Below, piece after piece: positions 55,095 to 64,000 of a DNA stretch of 64,000 nt (position 1 is its first letter; each line of letters begins with the position of its first letter). Location of the stretch: contig JASFXZ010000071.1 in NCBI GenBank assembly GCA_032209605.1, forward strand, positions 682,001-746,000, written 5' to 3'. Source of the stretch: Mactromeris polynyma (lineage: Eukaryota; Mollusca; Bivalvia; Venerida; Mactridae). A program made the translations under genes and the position numbers. The notes under the pieces are model-generated. The model searched no databases. It saw only the letters and a program-made list of their open reading frames with translations, and had not been told where the DNA came from.

Positions 55095-55776
55095 CTACAA
55101 AAAATGAAGATAGTTTTAATAGTAATTTGTCCATTTAATAATTAACTCTACATTGAATAGAAACTAACTTATAAATACACGAATAAAGAATTTTACATAA
55201 ATTTAACAATGATAAGCAGAGCAAAGATCTTTCATCATGCAGATATACATACAAGAAACTTTGGCACAGCTGAGCATGGAAAATGCCAATACATCACTAA
55301 TAGTCTATAATATATATAGCAAGAAAAGAATCCACCAATCAAAATGTGATTTTTTCATGATAAACGAAACAACTTTCTGAAAAGCGTATCAACAAATTAT
55401 GTAAATTTGTTATTTTGGAATGTTTATAATGTCTTACAACTTCATATTCTAGTTGGACTGTCATAAATATGTAGCAGTGTCTCCTGTCAAAATTAAAGTG
55501 AGTTCAAGACCGTTATGCAAGCTTGAGATTGGTTGAAAAGGAGATTTTTGGCATTGAGATAGGAGCCAATATTTGACAGAATTTTCTGCAGGTTGGACAT
55601 AAGTTGAGATGTTGAAGCCATAAATAATAAGAACATATTGAAGGCAAGGTCTAAGGTCGGATAATCAGTACAAGACTCTTGTAGTCTGGGGGTAGGTTGC
55701 AGACACTTAATTTAGGGTAAATACCATCATTACTTCTTATACCACAAAACCTGTCAGGTATTAACCATACATTGTA
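55095..55776. other. Upstream intron or flank of the PPxY gene
   Basis: No further exon is certain. AT-rich. Confidence 0.35.
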
Positions 55777-57097
55777 CAGAAAAACCTCATGATGTGACCA
55801 ACTCAATTTTGCGACCAACTCATTATTATGACCGTTTTTTTCCGGACCCAAATTTTTCTCTATATAATTCAATGGTCGCGCAACTCGAAATTGTGGGCAA
55901 CTCGATATTGCGTAATGCGACTGCTTATTCAGGTTCCGATCAATAATGAAGACTCAACTCGAAAGTACGACCATGTACCATCCCGAAACAGGCAGTGTGG
56001 ATTTTAGTCACACCGACAGCCGAGGTTGTTAATTCGGATTTGTTTACAATCATTGATGACACTTTAATCCCTCCAGGCGTCATAAACACACTAAGAGGTG
56101 GGTATTTTGTTTGGCCCTTTGTGAGACCCTTAATTGAGCAGTTAGCAATAGCAATCACATGTTTTGATTCAAAGCTAATGAATATGTTATACTGTACTCG
56201 TTAATTGACGGACAAACAACAAAGCGTATAAACTTCCGTAATTATCTGACCAGATTAATCAATCATATCTGAATTTGATTTTCATCAGGGACATATAAAC
56301 CGTTTATATGTCCGTGGTTTCACTGATAAAGACCTACTTGAACTTGGCTGATTAAATTTGTTTAAATGTTCTGCAATGAGTAGAAACAGTTTTCTCTGAA
56401 AGAGAAAATTTATTTGATCAAAGACTGTCCAGGAAAAAGCCAGAGGCAACAGGCTGATAAATATGACGTTAGAAAGACTCAGGTTAATTAATTTGACCTC
56501 TGCTTTACAAACTATGTTTATAGGACAAAATAAATGTAATGACAATTTGCTGAGGAAGCAGTTGTAAAATTTACAGCCGTTGGATATGAACATTGAAATT
56601 AACATGTTAAAATTACATTCTTGAAGAACAGATACCGCTCAAGCCAGTAATTTCAGTGATAGAACTGTCCTGTCTGTAATATTACCTGTTATTATTATCA
56701 TTACACACTTCTAGTGTTCTTTTTTATATTTATAAACATGTACCTGTAATATTTTATTTGCTTTAATTTTCAGGTTCATTCAATTCTCAAGAGAATGGTG
56801 GAATTGGTGGAAGGCTATGAGATTTATTTTTCCATATTGCATTGTTTACAGTGTATTTATCCAAATAAAAATTATATTGTGTTATTAACATGTTTTGTTC
56901 CATTATTGAACTTTTATTTATAATCCCACACATTTATGGGACACGAAAGTGTTTTAAATAACACAAATATCATGGAAAAACATCACATTACTAGTACTGA
57001 TACGCACAATATGACTAAACTCAATAATGAGACCAACTCGATATTAAGACCACTTTATGGCAGACCCATTGGTGGTCTCGTTATCAAGTTTTTACTG
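55777..57097. mobile_element. Possible long pogo-like element or two fragments
   Basis: The left boundary CAGAAAAACCTC follows TA at 55775-55776; the right boundary GTTTTTACTG precedes TA at 57098-57099. Both ends carry the family's GACCAACTC/GACCCATTGGTGGTCTC motifs. A single 1.32-kb internally unrelated element or two independent decayed copies are both possible. Internal open frames show no transposase. Confidence 0.4.
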
Positions 57098-57189
57098 TAC
57101 TTTCTTTTTTTGTACTTAGTTAAGACTAATCAGAGTCCTGATCTAAAAGTTGATAAGTTGTTGTGGAGTTATAAGGACTAGAGAGCATC

Positions 57190-58690
57190 CCAAAAACCTG
57201 TTATACTGCAGGTTAGCTTTTTGTGCACAAGGGATCTCAACTGATTCATAGCCAGATAATGAGACACCTTGACCACCACATTGTTCTATCTGACCAACAG
57301 CATGGCTTCCGAAGGCGAAGATCAAAAGAAAGCCAACTCCTAACACTTCAAGACCTATCCTCAGCCTTAGATGAAGGTGAGCAAGTCGATGCCGCCCTCC
57401 TAGACTTTAGCAAAGCATTTGATGTGGTCCCACATCAACGACTTCTTGCTAAGGTAGACCATTACGGCATCAGAGGCACCATATTAAGATGGAGTTGCAG
57501 CTTCCTCTCAAACCACAGTCAGCAGGTTGTTGTAGAAGGTCATACCTCTGACCCATCACTGGTCACCTCTTGGGTTCCCCAAGGGTCTGTATTTGGGCCC
57601 CTCCTTTTCCTGATATATATTAATGACCTACCACAGTGCATCACCTCAACTAGTTGCCTCTTTGCTGATGATAGCCTGGTTTATAGGAAGATAGGATCAC
57701 TTGCAGACTCTATTGCTCTACAAGAGGACCTGAACCGATTGCAGGAATGGGAAAGAAAATGGATGATGTCATTTAATCCCAGCAAATGTGAGGTGATCCG
57801 CATCACAAGAAGGAGGAACCCAGTACAACACACCTACAACATCCATGGTCAAGAAAGGTGGCAATTATCTCTGTGTCACCATATCACACAACCTGTCCTG
57901 GAAAAGTCACATCGAGACCACAACCAAGAAGGCAAGTAACTCCCTGGCGTTCCTCAGGAGAAATATAGCGTGCTGCCCTCAGTATATCAGGGCCCAGTCA
58001 TACAAGGCGCTTGTTAGACCGATCCTTGAATATGCCAGCACAGTATGGGATCCATACACAACTTGTGACAACATAACTCAACAAGACGACAAGCAGTACC
58101 AGCCAAATGATCAACAACCTTGAATGGCAAACCCTACAGCAACGCCGATCTAAAGCCAAGCTGGTAATGGTGTATCGCATCACACACAGACTGATTGACA
58201 TACCGACGGCCCAATTTTTCCATCAACTGACATTGGGTGGACACGGTTACGGACACAGATTCCACATACCATTTTGCCAAACTGATGTCAAGAAGTACTC
58301 CTTTTTTCCTTTGGCGAACAAAATGTGGAACCAGCTACCGGAGCAATTAGCCACAATTGACAGCCTTGAGGCCTTCAAGAGGGGTATTGATGTGTGTTAC
58401 TAAAACTGAAGAGACTTCAACTTCAATTAGGATACTCGTTCAAAATCCACTGTGCAGACATCGCGGTGAGGGTAGTGTATTGGTTAAAAACTTGTAACAT
58501 GATATATAAGAAAAACTGTGCTTACGCGGTGCAAGACATCTATAGATGTAGAGAAGACATACTGTTTTATCTTGTTTTTATTGTTTCTTTTTATCTACAC
58601 ATTTGTACGCCACACAACACCTTTAGAAATAAATCATGTACGATGACGCCCCAGAGTGGGATTTGTACAATATATGAAGAAGAAAGAAAA
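57190..58690 (+). pseudogene. Non-LTR retrotransposon (LINE) reverse transcriptase, 5'-truncated and frameshifted
   Basis: The frame at 57223-57850 encodes an RT core: QQHGFRRRRS, DFSKAFD (catalytic Asp), PQGSVFGPLLFLIYINDLP and FADD (57661-57672, catalytic Asp pair). The continuation shifts frame near 57845 (NYLCVTISHNLSWKSHI, YKALVRPILEYASTVWDP), then again near 58105, ending SFFPLANKMWNQLP and a stop at 58403. This C-terminus is typical of CR1/Rex/L2-like elements without RNase H. The 3' region runs to an A/G-rich tail near 58690. No endonuclease is present. Two frame breaks make it inactive. Confidence 0.9.
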
Positions 58691-59421
58691 AGGAGATGTT
58701 CAGTAACTCATGATGAAAAAACATCCAAGGCAAGATTACTAGGCTATCATTTTTCCGACAAAGGGGACATGTCTTTTGTCGGAACGGTATTCTACTAATG
58801 AATCTGTAAAAAAAATATATTCAGGTGTGTCATGGTTATACGTGTAACATGAAGCAATTATAGTGATCATTTCACAAGTTTGGAATTCACATACCGTGAC
58901 GTAGTTTGGGAAGACACAATTACTCATACTAAGTTTTAGTTTTTGTATTGCTAGAACATAAACTAAGCTAATTATATTACCTGTCATAGTTATACTAGTT
59001 ATAAATATAAATAGATCGTACGACGTCAGAAATCAAAAACAATAATCGCATCTTTTATAAATCAGTACAGATTGTTTATTTTTTCTGTGCAACATACAAT
59101 TTACACGCCGTGAGTTTTGGTTATGACATGACGCCACTAAATTTTGTAAAGTCTTTTCGCAGTGGTCTCCCTTTATAAAGTACATATTTCTGCCGATACA
59201 AACATCAGAGACGTCCCCAGTCAACATGCAGGGCAGTATATTTTAGTCATTAATAAATCGATATTTTATCTTGTGATTATATATATTAAAGACTGATGAT
59301 GTTTTGTATATGTTTTTGAGTAATAAGGTCAATGATTATATTTAAATGAAATATAAATTGACTAGGATTAAAATGTTCATTAAAAAGGACAGTGTTTTCT
59401 AGATGTAAGCCTCTTATTTAC
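58691..59421. other. Spacer with candidate first exon of the PPxY gene
   Basis: On the minus strand, ATGACAG|GTAATA at 58987-58981 would supply Met-Thr plus the first base needed to join exon 54853-55094 in phase (giving MTDPNQP). It is very short, so the call rests on phase and the donor only. Confidence 0.25.
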
Positions 59422-61156
59422 CAAAGACCTAAATACCACAGATGCGCTACTCGGCCAGATATCGTAAACTCTCGCGGCAAATAAAATCTCGCGAGAGCAG
59501 GTTAACGTTTACCAGATATGGCGCATCGATACAATGTTAACGGCAGACGTAGTCTAAAAACAATATATTGTTGTCAAAATAAAATATGAAACTCTCTGTC
59601 TGTTTTGTTATTCATACTCAGATTAAATATATATTGTTTATAGTTACTTTTAAAGGAATGTCTTGTGAAAATGGCACATAGCGCTAAAATCCATAAAATA
59701 GTTTAGACATCTTTCGCGGGTGGCCATTTAATTTCAATGTTTAAACAATTTCTGTGTTCTCATATAAATTGATAATTGACAGTAATAAATGAATGTTCTT
59801 GTGTTTTAATTAATTTGATTGGTCGATGCCTATTGTTTTGCAATTCATAAACCACGCCCTCGGCAGATTAGTTCTACTGGTCAATGCTGTAATTGAAAAT
59901 TGCCCTAGGTGTCAGCTGTAAAAACACGAGAGTCATAAAACCCCAGGAGATCTTTGTTATGTGTTAATTCATACTGCTATTTCCTGTTTAATAGAATAAG
60001 TGCCTTTGATAATTGAAATGATTAGGTCATATCAGTCTGTGATCTCAATTTGTAATAAACACAATCGGGTTTCAACGTCTGTCATCCAGAAATGTTCATA
60101 TTTCAAAGACTAAACCAGCCTCTTCCGACATTTTTTAATGTCAATTCCTGTTCAGAATTAAATTGCTGTCACCACCCTGTTACACAGACAATAAATACAT
60201 TGATTTGACCAACTAAATTTATATTTTTCACACCCCTTGTGCTGGGGAAAATAGACGACTTGTGTACACAAACATGACATGCTCGCGTGATTTACATCAT
60301 TTGTTTAATTAATCTTTACACAATTTTAAGATTATGTGAACACAGATTGTTTTTCACAGCAGCCTTTTAAAATATTTTATTGACATGGAAGTGTGTTAGT
60401 ACAATTAGAATTTGATGAAATATCCATAAATGAAGCGGAAATAACCGACCTGTTTAGAAATATAGTTATGAAGCAATAATTAATGTTGTGAACATTTCTT
60501 TTATCTTGGATTGTTTGATCGCCGTTTCTGGAAAAACTATAAATAATATTAAACACATTTTTTTGAGGATTTGACGTCCTGAAAGATTGCTTTTTACATT
60601 TGGGTAAGTTAGATATATGGTTCTTATTGTGAAAATCCGAGAATATATAGGAAACTTAACGTGAGTCTGTGAAGAAATTACGCTTCAGCGTGTGCAGCGT
60701 AAATTCGCTACCTATGATTACTTGAATGCTGTTAATGCAAAAACTTGAATATATTGTAACCTAATATTTTTAATATGCTTTAACTTAATACAAGGATTTA
60801 TCGTTTGATAAGAATATATAGTGTCCGATTTGTACGAAAACATGAATAAATTTGCGACCGAAATTCAGAGGCGTGATTCGGCTTTCATTCGAGCAAAAGA
60901 CCTTAAACGTCTTTTAGGGTTTTTTTTGGAGTAAAGGATCTTTACTTATATTAACTTTTTATCATTGAAAACTTCTTTAAGAAAATAATGGTTTCAAAAC
61001 TGTCCAAACTGTGTTTTGAAATGCAATACAAAAGGGCGACGTCTAGCAGTTTTCCAAATCTCGCGCACCTGTTTCGTTTCTCGGATCGTTGAGTGAACGA
61101 ACGAGACTTCGTTCTATGGTCCATACTAGTAGCGCATCTATGGTATTTAGGTCTTT
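59422..61156. mobile_element. Non-autonomous DNA element, 1.74 kb, about 25-bp TIRs
   Basis: The left end is CAAAGACCTAAATACCACAG then ATGCGC; the right end is its imperfect complement (GCGCATCTATGGTATTTAGG then TCTTT). Flanks TTATTTAC (59414-59421) and GTATTTAC (61157-61164) match at seven of eight bases. An 8-bp duplication fits hAT and a few other superfamilies. The interior is AT-rich without a transposase frame. Confidence 0.75.
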
Positions 61157-61614
61157 GTATTTACTGATAAACATCCACCATAAAGTGATATTTGTGAAGA
61201 CAGTGAAGTATGTACAGCTAGGGGAGATAAACAGGATTTAGTTCATTTGTCTTGGTGATCAGTTACCAAATGACTTCATGTCGCAACTGTTCATTACTCA
61301 AAAATGAAGCGCATTAAATATTGATAAGGTATTAGAGCATGGGTATCAAAAAGGAAATGATATAAAAGAAATTATTTTTGAAATCACCCATGTGCTTAAA
61401 GCAGCGACTTGGTGTTCATCAAAGCTTGAACATCTCTTCATAACCAATCAAAATGTGAAGTTTTTTTCAATATGTAATTATAACTTTTCTGGCAGTATAA
61501 GAATATGACAGTAGAATTAAAGCACTGTAATTAAACATTACCTTCTACACAAATATTTGAGAAAGAAGGAAGACTGGAAATTTAGTCAAATTATCTGCAT
61601 GAACCTTGTCATTA
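61157..61614. other. Intergenic, nothing recognised
   Basis: Spacer between two related DNA elements; AT-rich. Confidence 0.4.
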
Positions 61615-61690
61615 TTTCAAACTCACAACCTCTTTTCAAGAAAATCAAATGCTCTTCCAACTGAGATAAGGAGGCCAGCCACATTGGTGA
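61615..61690 (-). mobile_element. Degenerate tRNA-like head
   Basis: The minus strand has a good A box (TATCTCAGTTGGAAGAGC) and a weak B-box-like GAGTTTGAAAT. The acceptor stem does not pair, so it is a decayed SINE head or tRNA pseudogene. Confidence 0.5.
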
Positions 61691-61952
61691 ATGTCCATGA
61701 AGAACATAAGAATTCATAAAACAATAAACACTTCATTGTCTTTATTTTATTTATTCCAAGCTATGTATGCAGTCTGCTATAAACTCTCAAGTGACAAAAC
61801 AAGCGAATTTCATATCAGAGAGCAATAATTCATCTAGCAAAACGAGTCAAACAAATACACACTTATGACATGTATACTAGTACATTACCTTTTATAATAT
61901 GAGTCAATCAATGTTTCACTGTTTCTAAACTGATCAGTATACTAACTCATGT

Positions 61953-62312
61953 CAAAGACATAAGTACCACAGATGCGCAACTAATATGGACCAATAAACG
62001 AAGTCTCGCGGCAGGCGATAAACGAAACCGGTGCACGAAATTTGGAAAAAATAGTAGATGCGCTATTTTGTATTGCGTTTCAAAACAAAGGAAAATCACT
62101 GTTTGCAAAGTTTTCACAACATTATTCAATTAAAGAAACTTTCAAAACTATATTCTTCGTATAATTAGGTAAGGAAAAGAGTAACTATGTTTATTTCTCG
62201 CAATAGAGCCAAGCGTCTGCCGCTAACATCTTATCAATGCGCCATATCTTGTTTACGTGCACCTGCTTTACGATATCTGGCAGAGTAATGCATCTGTGGT
62301 ATTTAGGTCTTT
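61953..62312. mobile_element. Related DNA element, 360 bp, with perfect 8-bp TSD
   Basis: It is bounded by ACTCATGT at 61945-61952 and 62313-62320. The ends match those of 59422-61156 but in the opposite orientation: its left 100 bases resemble the complement of that element's right end, and its right 120 bases (GCCAGATATCGTAAA, AAGATATGGCGCAT, GCGGCAGACG on the minus strand) resemble that element's left end. It is an internally deleted relative. Confidence 0.82.
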
Positions 62313-62320
62313 ACTCATGT

Positions 62321-63074
62321 CATATGCATTAACACACTTGTAAAAATATCTAATTTATATTTTCAATAACGAAGTATGGGTCAGTCCCACCTACAACCTA
62401 CAAAAATGTGAGAATATACAATATGACCAGTGACAAAGTACTCCGATGCTGGATAAGTCAAAACACCTGAATAATTTGATAATAAATCTTTTGACTATTA
62501 ATTTCATTCATTTAATAAAGTTTTCATATGATGATAAGAAAGCACAAACAAAATAAGATAAAAACAAAAAGTGCAAATAAAAACATTATGGTGAAAAAAT
62601 CAAATATTTTTTAATTTTCTTTTATCAATCTCAATAACATAATTATAATGTAAAGCTTTTTCCAAATGATATGATTGTCAAAAATTATTATAAAATAAAA
62701 GCTTATAATAATCAATAGGTACTCAAAGGTAGAAACTTATTGATGTACCTAATCAAGACAAAAAGACAAAAATATATACTGAGCGTCAACAAAAAGTTAC
62801 CCCTTCATCCATTGGGTTATACTGGTGACAATTTAAGCAAAAAGTGCGTCATTTTTATTTAATTTTTGCATGCTAATTATTCTCGTATAGTGGATTTCAG
62901 ATCACATCTTTTGTTCCTAAACAATTGCTAAGACGTGCACAATTAACAAGAATATTTTGCATTGCATTGAATCTATCCACAAATAATTTTCTATGAATGG
63001 CGTTTAACGTCATCTCAAGTGGTAATTGAAAGTAAGCACACTTTTATTGTTTTTTTTTTGTTAGATTAGACCCA
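62321..63074. other. Intergenic, AT-rich
   Basis: No gene or structured repeat recognised. Confidence 0.4.
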
Positions 63075-63215
63075 AGATTTCAATATTGTAAGAGAGAGAT
63101 AAAGTTGCTATACGGAACACCACATACACAAGAAAATGCCTCCCCATACAGACCCCTGGGAAAACTACAGTCCATAAAATGTCAGGCACTATGCAGGTGC
63201 AAGGGTAAACACACA
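63075..63215 (-). repeat. Dispersed repeat, relative of 3666-3800
   Basis: The reverse complement matches 3666-3800 (ACCCTTGCACCTGCATAGTG; GGGGTCTGTATGGGGAGGCA). See that entry. Confidence 0.55.
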
Positions 63216-64000
63216 TAACAACAGGGGCACAAGGAATGGCATGACCGACTATAAAGAACAACTAAGGAGATTTAAGGACAGCAAGGGGAAATAATCTCAA
63301 TGGATGGAATAAATCGTGGAACAAGCCAAGACAGCTAACAACAAAAGCCGAAAGGGGGAGAACGTAACAGGAAACAAATTTTAACAGCTTCAGCATTGAG
63401 CTAAAAAATGGAAAAGAAGCCATGGCCAGCACTCATGGTAGAAAAACAATTTGAAGAACATTTGACTTTCATGACCATTCTTTACTAGTCAAATGAAGAG
63501 ATCATTAAATGTATCTTGCATTATATGAGGTAGCTGTCTGCATTTGTGTCTAGGGTGGTCAGTTTTTATTGACAATGAGTATAATTATATCTATAGCTAT
63601 GGGAAGTAACTCACACATACTCCTATTACACATACTATTATACAAGAATTAACATGTATACAAAAGGAAAATATCTCTTCATGAGCCTGAACATAAAACT
63701 TCCTTTAACATCAAAGGGCTTTAACTGCCATCTACTTTTGAACCATGACAACTTTTAATTTCAATGGGAGTTAACTCCCACATACTCCTTAAAAGATACA
63801 CATCTAACTTTCAAGGGAAGTAATTCACTAACACTTGAAACAAAGAATAAGTATCTATGTAAAAAGGAGTAATTTCCACATAAGAAAATCCTATCAAAGG
63901 GAAGTAATTCCCATATAAGATAAACATATCAAAGGGAAGTAACTCCAAACAGAGATAAAAAACTACATAAAAAGTCATGCAAAAGTAAGCAGAGATTCAA
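63216..64000. repeat. Irregular repeat of AAAGGGAAGTAATTCCCA
   Basis: Between 63600 and 63960, AAGGGAAGTAA(C/T)TC recurs at least four times, with AATGGGAGTTAACTCCC and AAAAGGAGTAATTTCC variants spaced about 35-60 bp, some with ATAAGATAAACATATC between. Each core is partly palindromic. The earlier part (63216-63600) is unremarkable. Confidence 0.6.

Noticed and set aside
57143..57346. Minus-strand frame starting with a signal-like sequence
   Set aside because: It is antisense to the LINE reverse transcriptase, whose catalytic motifs explain the region.

Overview
This is a 64-kb piece of an AT-rich animal genome, most likely a mollusc or a close lophotrochozoan relative. The evidence is split genes with GT/AG introns, animal families (perforin-2/MPEG1, a rhodopsin-class GPCR, FAM221A, an integrin-beta-like stalk protein), tRNA-derived SINEs, non-LTR retrotransposon pieces, many MITE-like palindromic elements and a very high load of minisatellites. 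Nothing looks bacterial or viral. The species assignment is inference; no marker gene is present.

Layout. At 0-6 kb lie a 13-bp array, an 11-bp array, a palindromic element and a 1.2-kb segment repeated at 43.5-44.7 kb. At 6.1-6.6 kb is the first coding exon of an MPEG1/perforin-2-like gene (minus strand); its remaining exons are not recognisable here. At 7.5-11.5 kb are two 178-bp pogo/Tigger-like MITEs in opposite orientation, and SINEs. A single-exon orphan GPCR sits at 12.3-13.4 kb (minus). A 27-bp array (15.4-16.5 kb) and a 24-bp array (17.9-18.7 kb) precede an intronless gene at 19.2-20.2 kb (plus), which encodes a secreted, probably GPI-anchored protein with two EGF modules and an integrin beta-tail-like module. 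At 21.7-22.1 kb a foldback element is inserted inside a short palindromic repeat whose uninterrupted copy is at 48.0 kb. More arrays (39, 60 and 63 bp) and a LINE 3' end with a perfect 117-bp target duplication occupy 23-30 kb.

At 30.9-40.7 kb (minus) all eight coding exons of FAM221A can be assembled in frame (329 codons plus stop). Its 5.3-kb first intron holds about 2.7 kb of pentamer-phased satellite, and a second pentamer array lies directly upstream of the start codon. At 44.9-46.0 kb is a 22-bp array that grades into a 47-bp higher-order repeat. At 49.2-55.1 kb (minus) is a gene for a proline-rich PPxY protein with a C-terminal membrane anchor; three tandem copies of the terminal exon, each exactly 108 bp with intact acceptor and stop, could provide three alternative anchors. 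The rest (57.2-62.3 kb) holds a frameshifted LINE reverse transcriptase and two related 8-bp-TSD DNA elements.

The genes share no evident pathway; the window is ordinary animal gene space diluted by repeats. The points most worth following are the triplicated tail exon, the GPI-anchored integrin-stalk-like protein and the transposon insertions for which the empty site is also visible. All exon calls were made by reading splice sites and frame by eye, without alignment software or transcript data.
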